Positions 1 to 7,907 are shown, numbered from the stretch's first letter. The stretch: DNA of 64,000 bases from Enterobacteriaceae bacterium (GCA_902363335.1 CABIZV010000002.1:613944-677943); one strand, 5' to 3'. Made by a program: numbers and translations. Notes: generated by a model from the letters alone, not told the origin.

Positions 1-525
1 CGCCGTCTGAAAGGTATTCAGTCCACGGTGACAAAGGCGCAAATCAAGGTGGAGCTGCTACCGAAATATGCCGCCTGGGTGGAGGGCGTGCTGGCGGCTG
101 ACGCTGCGCACCAGGATGACGTGGTGATGTACGCCATGCTCTGGCGCATTGATGCCGGTGATTATGCCGGAGCGCTGCAAATCGCCGGGCACGCGCTGCG
201 CCATGGCTGGGTGATGCCGCTGGGCAACCGCAACACGCAGACGGTGCTGGTTGAGGAGCTGGCAGACGCAGCTCAGGCCGCTATCACCGCCTCACAACCT
301 TTTGAGACGGAGTTTTTGTTGCAGGCGCTGGATATGACGGACGGCACCGACATGCCGGATCAGTCTCGCGCCCGTCTGCATAAAGCCATTGGCCTTTTGC
401 TCTGTGAAGCCAGCCCGGCCTCCGCCCTGAATCACCTCACTCATGCACTGCAGCTGGACCCGCGCTGCGGCGTGAAAAAAGACAAAGAACGGCTTGAGCG
501 CAGACTGCGCAATGAGAGCCAGTGA
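1..525 (+). CDS. M: P2 gpM-like terminase endonuclease subunit, 5' end outside window
   Basis: The frame is open from the first base, so the gene begins left of the window; an internal GTG at 28 is not needed as a start. In P2, gpM is the small terminase subunit that cuts DNA at cos during packaging. The visible 174 residues include the typical region with alternating DAAHQDDVV and WRIDAGDYAGAL and a C-terminal helical part rich in Arg and Glu (RLERRLRNESQ). It is followed by L, X and the lysis genes in P2 order, which supports the assignment. The 5' third of the protein cannot be assessed. Confidence 0.88.
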   Translation, partial: RRLKGIQSTVTKAQIKVELLPKYAAWVEGVLAADAAHQDDVVMYAMLWRIDAGDYAGALQIAGHALRHGWVMPLGNRNTQTVLVEELADAAQAAITASQPFETEFLLQALDMTDGTDMPDQSRARLHKAIGLLLCEASPASALNHLTHALQLDPRCGVKKDKERLERRLRNESQ

Positions 526-619
526 CGGAACGTGCCCCGCGCACGGGCGGCACGGGATGGCGACAGACAGTGCCTTATCAAAATCCCGTCCACCGCCCAC
601 TTTTTCAGGAGAAAGCTGT

Positions 620-1084
620 ATGCAGTTTGTTGCGCCTGAGCAGGCCCCGGAACAGGCGGAGGTCATCAAAAATACGCCGTTCTGGCCTGATGTTGACCTG
701 TACGAATTTCGCAGCGTGATGCGCACTGACGGCACGGTAACGCCCGCCCGGCTGAAACAGCTGGCGCTCACGGCAATGTCAGAAGTCAACGCGGAGTTGT
801 ACACCTTCCGCCAGCGTCAGCAGATGCTGGGCTACCGGATGCTGGCAGATGTGTCCGCCGAAGAACTGGACGGCAAAAGCGAACGCCTGCACCACTACAG
901 CAATGCGGTGTATTGCTGGGCGCGGGCGGTGCTGAATGAGCGTTACCAGGACTATGACGCCACGGCGTCTGCGGTAAAGCGCGGGGATGAGCTGACGGAG
1001 GCCAGCGCCGATCTATGGCGTGATGCCCGCTGGGCGATCAGCCGGGTGCAGGATGCGCCGCACTGCATGGTGGAGCTTATCTGA
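620..1084 (+). CDS. L: P2 gpL-like head completion protein
   Basis: This 154-residue protein matches the P2 L family that stabilises filled capsids and joins head to tail. The block FWPDVDLYEFRSVMRTDGTV near residues 17-36 is characteristic. I chose the ATG at 620 because a GGAGAAAG ribosome site precedes it. The frame is open further upstream, to an ATG at 494 inside M, but that extension is low-complexity and has no ribosome site. The stop overlaps the ATG of gene X by a few bases, as in a tightly coupled late operon. Confidence 0.88.
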   Translation: MQFVAPEQAPEQAEVIKNTPFWPDVDLYEFRSVMRTDGTVTPARLKQLALTAMSEVNAELYTFRQRQQMLGYRMLADVSAEELDGKSERLHHYSNAVYCWARAVLNERYQDYDATASAVKRGDELTEASADLWRDARWAISRVQDAPHCMVELI

Positions 1085-1287
1085 TGAAAGTGCGTGCGCA
1101 CCAGTATGACACGGTGGATGCACTTTGCTGGCGTCACTACGGGCGCACGCAGGGTGTCACTGAGCAGGTGCTGCGGGCAAATCCGGGGCTGGCTGAATAT
1201 GGCCCCTTTTTACCTCACGGGCTGCAGGTGGAGCTGCCGGATATTACGGAAACGCCCACCGTGCAGACCGTTCAGCTATGGGACTAA
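1084..1287 (+). CDS. X: P2 gpX-like tail protein
   Basis: A 67-residue protein, the usual length for the P2 X family (LysM-like fold, essential tail protein). It opens with a short beta-rich segment (VRAHQYDTVDALCW) and contains the family signature LRANPGLAEYGPFLPHGLQVELPD. It starts at the stop of L and is followed within four bases by the holin gene. Nothing in it is unusual. Confidence 0.9.
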   Translation: MKVRAHQYDTVDALCWRHYGRTQGVTEQVLRANPGLAEYGPFLPHGLQVELPDITETPTVQTVQLWD

Positions 1288-1290
1288 ACC

Positions 1291-1506
1291 ATGACGCTTG
1301 AACGAATCAGCGCCTTTATCACCTGGTGTATCGCCGTTGTGCTGGCGTGGATGGGGGATCTGTCCATCAAGGATGCGTCCACGGTGGGCGGTGTATTGAT
1401 TGGCGCACTGATGCTGCTGATCAACTGGTACTACAAACACAAAACTTACCAGCTGCTGCGTGCCGGGCGGCTCTCGCGGGAGGCATATGAATCCATCAAT
1501 CGTTAA
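1291..1506 (+). CDS. Phage holin, small type
   Basis: A 71-residue protein with two hydrophobic segments, about residues 8-22 and 30-47, and a positively charged C-terminus, matching short holins of P2-like phages such as the HP1-type family. Holins form lesions in or depolarise the inner membrane at a set time. Position between X and the endolysin is that of P2 gene Y, but it is shorter than P2 gpY and is a different holin type. Its 3' end overlaps the endolysin start by about 20 bases. With a SAR endolysin next to it, this could act as a pinholin (inference). Confidence 0.75.
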   Translation: MTLERISAFITWCIAVVLAWMGDLSIKDASTVGGVLIGALMLLINWYYKHKTYQLLRAGRLSREAYESINR

Positions 1507-2002
1507 GCGCTGCCTGGTGGGGGCGGTGCTGGCCATCGCCGCCACGCTGCCGGGCTTTCAGTCACTCCACACCTCACTGGATGGTCTGAAACTGATTGCG
1601 GATTACGAGGGCTGTCGCCTGCAGCCGTACCAGTGCAGCGCGGGGGTGTGGACCGACGGCATCGGTAACACTTCCGGTGTGGTGCCGGGCCGGAGCATCA
1701 CTGAACGGCAGGCGGCGGGGATGCTCATCAGCAACGTGCAGCGCGTGGAAAGGGCCCTGGAAAAATGTGTGCGGCAGACGGTGCCGCAAAAGGTCTATGA
1801 CGCGGTGGTGTCATTTGCATTCAACGTCGGTACGGGCAATGCCTGCAGCTCCACGCTGGTTAAGTTGCTCAATCAACAACGCTGGGCAGATGCGTGCCGA
1901 CAGCTGCCGCGCTGGGTGTATGTCAAAGGTGTATTCAATCAGGGGCTGGACAACCGCCGCGCGCGGGAAATGGCCTGGTGCCTGAAAGGGGCGGGCGCAT
2001 GA
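1487..2002 (+). CDS. SAR endolysin, P1 Lyz-like glycoside hydrolase with cysteine at the catalytic Asp position
   Basis: A 171-residue lysozyme starting at an ATG inside the holin 3' end. Residues 8-24 form a weakly hydrophobic signal-anchor-release segment (LVGAVLAIAATLPGF). The T4-lysozyme triad is placed at Glu41, Cys50 and Thr56 in the block EGCRLQPYQC followed by WTDGIGNT. A Cys replaces the usual Asp, and Cys43 lies just after the catalytic Glu. This is the layout of phage P1 Lyz, where the active-site Cys is held in a disulfide until a Cys in the SAR segment exchanges with it. Cys9 at the edge of the SAR segment is the candidate partner here. It is unlike the soluble P2 gpK. The stop overlaps the start of the Rz-like gene. 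Confidence 0.9.
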   Translation: MNPSIVKRCLVGAVLAIAATLPGFQSLHTSLDGLKLIADYEGCRLQPYQCSAGVWTDGIGNTSGVVPGRSITERQAAGMLISNVQRVERALEKCVRQTVPQKVYDAVVSFAFNVGTGNACSSTLVKLLNQQRWADACRQLPRWVYVKGVFNQGLDNRRAREMAWCLKGAGA

Positions 2003-2427
2003 TGCGCGCACTAGCAGTAATGCTGGCGCTGGTACTGACGGCGCTGGGGTGGCAATCGTGGCAGCTCAATAACGCCAGCCACATCATCGAAACCCAGGAA
2101 GCTGCGCTGAAAAGCAAAAACCAGGCGCTGGCGAAGAAAAACAGCCAGCTGATCGGCCTGTCCATCCTGACCGAAACCAATAGCCGGGAGCAGATGCGGC
2201 TTTATGCGGCGGCAGAAGATACTCGCTCACTGCTGCATCAGCGTCAGAACCGGATCGAGGAGCTTAAACGTGAAAACGAAGATTTGCGCCGCTGGGCTGA
2301 CACTCTTTTGCCTGCTGATGTTGTCAGGCTGCGCGAAAGACCCGCCGTCGCCGGAGGTGCAGCTTACCGTGAGTGGCTGTCCAAAGGTGACGCAGTGCCG
2401 CCTGGAAAGGTCAGCGCCTCGCAGTAA
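1999..2427 (+). CDS. lysB: LysB/Rz-like inner-membrane spanin
   Basis: A 142-residue protein starting at the ATGA overlap with the endolysin stop. It has one N-terminal membrane segment (about residues 3-18), then a long charged coiled-coil region (QEAALKSKNQALAKKNSQL to IEELKRENEDLRRW), and a Pro/Gly-rich tail. This is the i-spanin pattern: with its outer-membrane partner it fuses the inner and outer membranes at the end of lysis. A second ATG lies directly after the first, so the exact start is uncertain by one codon. Confidence 0.88.
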   Translation: MMRALAVMLALVLTALGWQSWQLNNASHIIETQEAALKSKNQALAKKNSQLIGLSILTETNSREQMRLYAAAEDTRSLLHQRQNRIEELKRENEDLRRWADTLLPADVVRLRERPAVAGGAAYREWLSKGDAVPPGKVSASQ

Positions 2428-2560
2428 CGGCGATCTGCTGACCCTGCTGGATGAAACCGAGACCGCCTGGGCGGTCTGTGCCGACAAAGTGGACACCATC
2501 GTGTCCTGTCAGGAGCGAGACAGTGAACAAGCCGCAGTCCTTACGCACCGCGCTGAATAA
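2270..2560 (+). CDS. lysC: LysC/Rz1-like outer-membrane spanin lipoprotein, nested in the Rz frame
   Basis: A 96-residue protein read in a different frame and embedded in the 3' half of the Rz-like gene, extending past its end. From a GTG at 2270 the protein has a lipoprotein signal with a clear lipobox (LCLLMLSGC, Cys about residue 21), followed by a Pro-containing, Cys-containing mature part. This is the o-spanin pattern. An upstream open extension in the same frame lacks a signal and is unlikely to be used. Its end overlaps the start of gene R by 38 bases. Confidence 0.82.
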   Translation: MKTKICAAGLTLFCLLMLSGCAKDPPSPEVQLTVSGCPKVTQCRLERSAPRSNGDLLTLLDETETAWAVCADKVDTIVSCQERDSEQAAVLTHRAE

Positions 2561-2954
2561 GTCGGTGGCCTACGTTCGTGAAAACCCGGACAAGCTGCAT
2601 CTGTTTGTGGATAAAGGCTCACTGGTGGCAACCGGGGCCAGTTCCATGTCATGGGAATATCGTTACACCCTGAATGTGGTGATTGAAGACTTTAGCGGCG
2701 ATCAAAACCTGCTGATGGCCCCGGTGCTGCTGTGGCTGATGGAGAATCAGCCTGATGCCATCAACAACCCGGAACTGCGCGAAAAGCTGTTTTCCTTTGA
2801 GGTGGATATTCTGCGCAACGACATTTGCGATATCAGTCTGGACCTGCAGTTGACGGAGCGCATTCTGGTGAGTTCGGAGAGCGGAATCTCAACCGTCAAG
2901 GCGGAGCCGGAGCCAGATGTACCGGAAGAAATGTGGACGGTGAAGCGTGGATAA
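2523..2954 (+). CDS. R: P2 gpR-like tail completion protein
   Basis: A 143-residue protein of the P2 R family, needed for completion of the tail end that joins the head. I chose the GTG at 2523, giving MNKPQSLRTAL, the normal family N-terminus; the longer open frame begins inside the spanin region. Core motif FSGDQNLLMAPVLLWLMENQ is conserved in the family. It overlaps the start of S by eight bases, as in P2. Confidence 0.88.
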   Translation: MNKPQSLRTALNKSVAYVRENPDKLHLFVDKGSLVATGASSMSWEYRYTLNVVIEDFSGDQNLLMAPVLLWLMENQPDAINNPELREKLFSFEVDILRNDICDISLDLQLTERILVSSESGISTVKAEPEPDVPEEMWTVKRG

Positions 2955-3396
2955 CCTGCAGAAAGTTGACGCCTGGCTGGCGGCGCTGCTGGCAAATCTG
3001 GAACCAGCGGCGCGAAAGCGAATGATGCGGGAGCTGGCGCAACAGCTGCGCCGGAATCAGCAGAACAATATCCGCCTGCAGTGCAATCCCGATGGCACCG
3101 GCTACGAGCCACGCCGGGTTACAGCCCGAACAAAAAAGGGCCGCATTAAGCGGCAGATGTTCGCCAAATTGCGTACAACCAAATACCTGAAAACAGCCGC
3201 CAGTGCCGACTCTGCCAGCGTGCAGTTTGACGGGCAGGTACAGCGCATCGCCCGTGTACACCATTACGGCCTGCGTGATCGTGTCAGCCGGAAAGGCCCA
3301 GAGGTGCGTTATGCAGAGCGCCGCTTGCTGGGTGTTAACGATGATGTGGAAACACTGACACGCGATATTTTGCTGCGCTGGCTGGTTAGGCTTTAG
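2947..3396 (+). CDS. S: P2 gpS-like tail completion protein
   Basis: A 149-residue protein with a GTG start overlapping the end of R. It matches the P2 S family (150 residues in P2): N-terminal helix, then the Arg-rich block RKRMMRELAQQLRRNQQNNI and YEPRR, and the segment HHYGLRDRVSRKGPEVRYAERRLLG. The next gene is inverted and ends two bases downstream, so rightward late transcription through S would run antisense into it unless stopped; I see no clear terminator at the junction. Confidence 0.88.
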   Translation: MDNLQKVDAWLAALLANLEPAARKRMMRELAQQLRRNQQNNIRLQCNPDGTGYEPRRVTARTKKGRIKRQMFAKLRTTKYLKTAASADSASVQFDGQVQRIARVHHYGLRDRVSRKGPEVRYAERRLLGVNDDVETLTRDILLRWLVRL

Positions 3397-3397
3397 T

Positions 3398-4093
3398 TCA
3401 TGTTAGGTATTGATAACTTTTCTCTGTTTCTGATTTATTGAATGAGGTGATTTTTGCATTTATATATAAATCAATAAACATGGCTGTGCCAAGCATGAAG
3501 AAAAATAGAAGTGATAAATAAGCTATAGGAATCACGACCATTAGACCGAGTGAGTTTTTATTGGCTGCTTTTCCTAATTCATCTCGCCCTTTTGGATCTA
3601 ACATGTAACCGCAAATGAATTCAATTGTTTTTGGCTTTATTAATGAGATTTTATCCAATGCCTTTTTGTTAAGGCAGGTGTCAGGAGATATATTCCATTT
3701 TGGACTGTTTGGCTTGTTCCTCGCTTCATCCTGCCTAATCCAAAAAGAATCACCTGTTTCTTTATATTTGAAATCGATCCACTGTATTGGTCCTTGAGTA
3801 ACAACATTCGTGAATTGATAAAAACCAACAGTGGATATGACTATAACTATAGAGCCAAATATGGTGAGAAAAATTCTATTGTTTTTAGTGTGCGGCTTAG
3901 TGCTTAGTTTGTACTTGCAAAAACTAAGCCTGATAATTGGTTTCGTGATGCCGATTTTGGATACCAAAAAATCTTCTTCTGGATGGGATTTATTTAGCCA
4001 TGCCCAAAAAGATGATACTCCACCCGCAAGCCATTTAAATATTAGTCCACCGATAGCTGTGGCTAAGAATGCATTTATTTTATCAAACTCCAT
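3398..4093 (-). CDS. Prophage cargo gene of unknown function, predicted two-pass membrane protein
   Basis: I do not recognise a family. The gene is inverted relative to the tail operon and visibly AT-rich compared with its neighbours, the pattern of a phage moron. I start it at an ATG at 4093 preceded by GAGGG; the frame is open to an ATG at 4156 that lacks a ribosome site. The 231-residue product has an amphipathic N-terminal segment (about 8-33), a Lys-rich stretch, a membrane helix near 74-96, a loop of about 85 residues with two cysteines (140 and 161), a second hydrophobic segment near 182-211, and a polar tail. By the positive-inside rule the loop is periplasmic. It lies between S and V, where P2 itself carries orf30. 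A role in superinfection exclusion or defence is possible but is inference only. Confidence 0.75.
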   Translation of the reverse strand: MEFDKINAFLATAIGGLIFKWLAGGVSSFWAWLNKSHPEEDFLVSKIGITKPIIRLSFCKYKLSTKPHTKNNRIFLTIFGSIVIVISTVGFYQFTNVVTQGPIQWIDFKYKETGDSFWIRQDEARNKPNSPKWNISPDTCLNKKALDKISLIKPKTIEFICGYMLDPKGRDELGKAANKNSLGLMVVIPIAYLSLLFFFMLGTAMFIDLYINAKITSFNKSETEKSYQYLT

Positions 4094-4129
4094 CCCGAGT
4101 TCCCTCACAGTTAAGTGTCCGTGGGTATT

Positions 4130-4147
4130 TGTATCAAAGACCAGACA
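4130..4147 (+). promoter_or_regulatory. Possible Ogr-binding dyad upstream of V
   Basis: TGT-N12-ACA lies upstream of gene V, the spacing recognised by the P2 Ogr/Delta family of late activators. In P2 such dyads are centred about 55 bases before the start of transcription. Here that rule would put the start almost on the ATG at 4194, which fits poorly, so either the translation start lies a little downstream, the spacing differs, or the match is chance. The 4094-4193 interval also has to hold the leftward promoter of the cargo gene. Confidence 0.4.
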
Positions 4148-4193
4148 ATGAAGCATTGTTTTTAAAAAGTGACATCAAATGCAATCTGACAAC

Positions 4194-4772
4194 ATGAATG
4201 CACAACTAACAGAAATCATGCGCCTTATCACCAACCTGATCCGCACCGGAACTGTAACCGAAGTGGACCGGGATAACTGGCTGTGCCGGGTGAAAACAGG
4301 CGACCTTGAAACTAACTGGATTAACTGGCTGACGCTGCGTGCGGGTACGTCCCGCACCTGGTGGAAACCGTCTGTGGGGGAGCAGGTAGTGCTGTTCAGC
4401 CTGGGCGGAAACCTGGAAACCGCATTTGCTCTGCCTGCTGTCTACTCAAATCAGTTTCCTCCCCCGTCCGATTCTGAGGACGGCAGCGTGACGGAGTACC
4501 TGGACGGCGGCTGGTTTGAGTATGAGCCTTCAACCGGGCGCTGGTACGTCCGGGGCATCAAGTCGATGGTTATCGAGGCGGCGGATAATGTCACCTTTAA
4601 AACCGGGGAGTTTGTCGTGGAAGCTGACACCACCCGCATTAACAGCGACGTGGTGATCAATGGGGAAGTCACCCAGGGCGGCGGCCCGATGAGTTCTAAC
4701 GGGATCGTGGTAGATGACCACGCGCACAACAAAGTGAAGTCCGGCGGCGAGACATCAGGAGGCCCGGTATGA
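4194..4772 (+). CDS. V: P2 gpV-like baseplate spike protein
   Basis: A 192-residue protein (197 if the ATG at 4179 is used). The conserved block TNWINWLTLRAGTSRTWW followed by PSVGEQVVLFSLGG defines the P2 V family. gpV trimers form the membrane-piercing spike at the tail tip. The HxH pair that binds iron at the tip in P2 is visible as His176 and His178 (DDHAHNK). It heads the V-W-J-I-H-G operon and its stop overlaps the ATG of W. I prefer the ATG at 4194 because it aligns with the P2 N-terminus; neither start has a strong ribosome site. Confidence 0.9.
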   Translation: MNAQLTEIMRLITNLIRTGTVTEVDRDNWLCRVKTGDLETNWINWLTLRAGTSRTWWKPSVGEQVVLFSLGGNLETAFALPAVYSNQFPPPSDSEDGSVTEYLDGGWFEYEPSTGRWYVRGIKSMVIEAADNVTFKTGEFVVEADTTRINSDVVINGEVTQGGGPMSSNGIVVDDHAHNKVKSGGETSGGPV

Positions 4773-5128
4773 CGATGTATTCCGGCATGAGCAGTGCCAC
4801 GGGCAAGGCCATCACCGACACCGAACATCTGCGCCAGTCCGTGAAGGACATTCTGGTCACCCCGCAGGGCAGCCGTATTGCTCGCCGGGAATACGGTTCA
4901 CTGCTGTCTGCCCTGATTGACCAGCCACAAAACCCGGCACTGCGTCTGCAAATGATGAGCGCGGTGTACGTCGCGTTAATGCGCTGGGAGCCACGGCTGA
5001 CGCTGGATGCTATCGCCATCAACAGCAGTTTTGACGGTTCGATGGTGGTCGAGCTGACCGGGCGACGCACTGACGGTACGCCCGTTTCCCTTTCCGTTGC
5101 AACAGGAGCACAAAGTGGCAGCAATTGA
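4769..5128 (+). CDS. W: P2 gpW-like baseplate protein (gp25 family)
   Basis: A 119-residue protein of the GPW/gp25 family. The motif SVKDILVTPQGSRIARREYG near residues 24-43 is diagnostic, and the final strand ELTGRRTDGTPVSLSV is typical. It is a wedge component of the baseplate. The start overlaps the V stop, and gene J begins 14 bases before its own stop. Confidence 0.92.
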   Translation: MTMYSGMSSATGKAITDTEHLRQSVKDILVTPQGSRIARREYGSLLSALIDQPQNPALRLQMMSAVYVALMRWEPRLTLDAIAINSSFDGSMVVELTGRRTDGTPVSLSVATGAQSGSN

Positions 5129-6023
5129 TCTTTCCCAGTTACCCCCGCCGCAGATTGTGAAAGTGCCGGACTTTGAAACGCTGCTGGCTGAACGAAAGGC
5201 GTCTTTTGTGGCGTTGTATCCGGCTGACCAGCAGGACGCGGTGCGCCGCACACTGGCGCTGGAGTCTGAGCCAATCACCAAACAACTGCAGGAGAATACT
5301 TACCGGGAAATTCTTCTGTTACAGCGCATTAATGAGGCAGCGCTGGCGGTGATGGTGGCCTATGCCAACAGCAGCGACCTGGAGCAGCTCGGCGCTAACT
5401 ACAACGTTAAGCGCCTGACGGTCACGCCTGCAGATAACGATGCTGTGCCGCCCGTGGCAGCGGTGATGGAAACTGATGAAGCACTGCGCCTGCGTATCCC
5501 GGCAGCCTTTGAGGGGCTGTCTGTGGCGGGACCCACGGCGGCCTATGAGTTTCACGCCAAAAGTGCAGACGGGCGCGTGGCAGATGCCAGCGCAACCAGC
5601 CCGGCCCCGGCAGAGGTGGTGTTGACCGTATTAAGCCGGGAGGGTGACGGCACGGCGGATGCAGACCTGCTGGCGGTGGTGGAAAAAGCGCTGAACAGCG
5701 AGAGCGTGCGCCCGGTGGCTGACCGCCTGACGGTGCGCGGGGCCTCCATTGTGAATTACAGCGTGCGCGCCTTGCTCTATCTCTATCCAGGACCGGAGTC
5801 CGAACCCATTGTGGAAGCGGCAAGGGCAAGCCTGCAGAAGTACATCGCCAGCCAGACCCGGCTGGGGCGGGATATTCGCCTGAGCGCCATCTATGCGGCC
5901 CTGCATGTTGAGGGCGTGCAGCGGGTGGAACTGCTTTCTCCGCTGGCGGACGTGGTGCTGGATAAAACCCAGGCCGCCTCCTGCACTGACTGGAGCGTGA
6001 GCGTCGGGGGCACGGATGAATAG
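5115..6023 (+). CDS. J: P2 gpJ-like baseplate protein
   Basis: A 302-residue protein, the same length as P2 gpJ. I use the GTG at 5115 that gives MAAIDLSQLPPPQIVK, the conserved N-terminus; the open frame reaches slightly further upstream inside W. Family features include FETLLAERKASFVALYP and the central AAFEGLSVAGPTAAYEFHA. It is the J/gp6-type wedge protein connecting spike hub and tail fibre attachment. It overlaps I by eight bases. Confidence 0.92.
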   Translation: MAAIDLSQLPPPQIVKVPDFETLLAERKASFVALYPADQQDAVRRTLALESEPITKQLQENTYREILLLQRINEAALAVMVAYANSSDLEQLGANYNVKRLTVTPADNDAVPPVAAVMETDEALRLRIPAAFEGLSVAGPTAAYEFHAKSADGRVADASATSPAPAEVVLTVLSREGDGTADADLLAVVEKALNSESVRPVADRLTVRGASIVNYSVRALLYLYPGPESEPIVEAARASLQKYIASQTRLGRDIRLSAIYAALHVEGVQRVELLSPLADVVLDKTQAASCTDWSVSVGGTDE

Positions 6024-6621
6024 TTTGTTGCCGCCAGGTTCGTCAGCACTTGAGCGCCGACTGGCGGAAAGCTGCAGCGGTATTTCCGATCTGCAGGTTC
6101 CTTTGCGTGACCTGTGGAACCCGGCAACGTGCCCGGTTGCCTTTTTGCCGTATCTGGCCTGGGCATTTTCCGTAGACCGCTGGGACGAAAGCTGGTCGGA
6201 AAACGTGAAACGCCGGGTGGTGCAGGATGCCTTTTACATTCATCAGCACAAGGGCACAACCAGCGCCGTGCGGCGGGTGGTGGAGCCGTTCGGTTTCCTG
6301 ATCCGCATTCTTGAGTGGTGGCAGACCGACGAGGCCCCGGGCACGTTCCGGCTGGACATTGGCGTGCAGGACCAGGGCATCACGGAGGAAACCTATCTGG
6401 AGCTGGAGCGCCTGATCGGTGACGCCAAACCCTGCAGCCGCCATCTGATCGGCATGTCCATCAACCTGCAGACCAGCGGCCCGTTTTGGGTCGGCGCTGG
6501 CACCTACATCGGGGAAGAAATCACCGTCTACCCGTATATCAACGAAACCATTACTTCCGGCGGCCCGGCCTTTGTGGGCGGGGCGGTCCATGTTATCGAC
6601 ACAGTGAGAGTGAACCCATGA
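6016..6621 (+). CDS. I: P2 gpI-like tail protein
   Basis: A 201-residue protein, slightly longer than P2 gpI (176). The N-terminal half has the family block LWNPATCPVAFLPYLAWAFS and DRWDESWSENVKRRVV; the C-terminal 40 residues form Gly-rich strands (FWVGAGTYIGEEITVYPY). Believed to link fibre and baseplate. It starts within J and its stop overlaps the ATG of H. Confidence 0.9.
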   Translation: MNSLLPPGSSALERRLAESCSGISDLQVPLRDLWNPATCPVAFLPYLAWAFSVDRWDESWSENVKRRVVQDAFYIHQHKGTTSAVRRVVEPFGFLIRILEWWQTDEAPGTFRLDIGVQDQGITEETYLELERLIGDAKPCSRHLIGMSINLQTSGPFWVGAGTYIGEEITVYPYINETITSGGPAFVGGAVHVIDTVRVNP

Positions 6622-7907
6622 GCGCAAAATTTTACACCCTGCTGACGGACATTGGCGCGGCAAAACTGGCAAGTGCCGCCGCGCTCGGTGTTCCGCTGAA
6701 AATTACCAAAATGGCGGTGGGCGATGGCGGCGGTGTGCTGCCGACACCCAGCGCACAACAGACAGCCCTGATTGCTGAAAAGCGCCGCGCCGATCTCAAT
6801 ATGCTGTACATCGATCCGCAGAACAGCAGCCAGATTATTGCGGAGCAGGTTATTCCTGAAACAGAGGGGGGATGGTGGATTCGTGAGGTTGGCCTGTTCG
6901 ATGAGACAGGCGCACTGATCGCAGTCGGCAACTGCCCGGAGAGTTACAAACCGCAGCTGGCTGAGGGCAGCGGGCGCACGCAGACGGTGCGCATGGTGCT
7001 GATCACCAGTAGCACCGATAACATCACCCTGAAAATTGACCCAGCGGTGGTGCTGGCAACCCGCAAGTATGTGGATGACAAGGTGCTGGAGTTAAAGGTG
7101 TACGTGGATGACCAGATGGCAAAGCATATTGCTGCCGCTGATCCGCACACGCAGTACGCCCCAAAGGCCAGCCCGACGTTAACCGGAACACCAAAAGCGC
7201 CGACGGCAGCGGCAGGAAATAACACAACTCAGCTTGCCACCACGGCTTTTGTGCAGGCAGCCATTGCGGCCCTGGTTAATTCCTCCCCCGGCGCGCTGGA
7301 TACGCTGAACGAGCTGGCAGCGGCGTTGGGCAACGATCCGAACTTTGCCACCACCATGACCAATGCGCTGGCTGGCAAAATGGACAAGTCTGCCAACGGT
7401 GCTGATATTGCTGACGTTACCGCATTTCTGAATAACCTCGGCTTAGGGGCCGGTTCCGCGTTACCTGTGGGTGTACCGCTCCCTTGGCCTCTCGCATCAG
7501 CGCCAGCCGGATGGCTCAAATGCAACGGGGCGTCTTTTACCGCTGCGCAGTATCCGAAGCTGGCACAGGTCTATCCAGGGCTACAGTTGCCAGATTTACG
7601 CGCTGAGTTTATCCGTGGCTGGGATGATGGGCGGGGTGTCGATGCCGGGCGTGAGCTTCTGGCTTCTCAGTCAGGTCAGGTGGCGAATCACAACCATAAC
7701 CTGGCTATGGCCTATGAAGCAGAAAACTCCGCGACAAAAAACAGCCTTGGGTCCACTCCTGGGTTTGATAAGCTGGCTATCAAGTCCATGACGGCGGCAA
7801 CGTCTGCAACAGGAAGCGGCGGTTTTTATATGATTAACAATATGACCACAGGGGGCGAGAACCGCCCACGCAACATTGCATTTAACTTCATTGTGAGGGC
7901 CGCATAA
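6618..7907 (+). CDS. H: P2 gpH-like tail fibre
   Basis: A 429-residue fibre, shorter than P2 gpH (669). Residues 1-150 form the P2-like N-terminal domain attaching to the baseplate (FYTLLTDIGAAKLASAAALG, then GGWWIREVGLFD). A middle section carries the P2/lambda-type repeat (AAGNNTTQLATTAFVQAAIA). The C-terminal part begins with a tail-collar motif (GVPLPWPLASAPAGWLKCNG) and contains the His-containing NHNHNLAM segment and a family-type end (RPRNIAFNFIVRAA). The distal part sets host range and is the most variable in such phages. Its stop overlaps the ATG of G. Confidence 0.9.
   Translation: MSAKFYTLLTDIGAAKLASAAALGVPLKITKMAVGDGGGVLPTPSAQQTALIAEKRRADLNMLYIDPQNSSQIIAEQVIPETEGGWWIREVGLFDETGALIAVGNCPESYKPQLAEGSGRTQTVRMVLITSSTDNITLKIDPAVVLATRKYVDDKVLELKVYVDDQMAKHIAAADPHTQYAPKASPTLTGTPKAPTAAAGNNTTQLATTAFVQAAIAALVNSSPGALDTLNELAAALGNDPNFATTMTNALAGKMDKSANGADIADVTAFLNNLGLGAGSALPVGVPLPWPLASAPAGWLKCNGASFTAAQYPKLAQVYPGLQLPDLRAEFIRGWDDGRGVDAGRELLASQSGQVANHNHNLAMAYEAENSATKNSLGSTPGFDKLAIKSMTAATSATGSGGFYMINNMTTGGENRPRNIAFNFIVRAA

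Noticed and set aside
494..619. N-terminal extension of gpL
   Set aside because: It is low-complexity, overlaps the end of M, and lacks a ribosome site, whereas the ATG at 620 has a good one.
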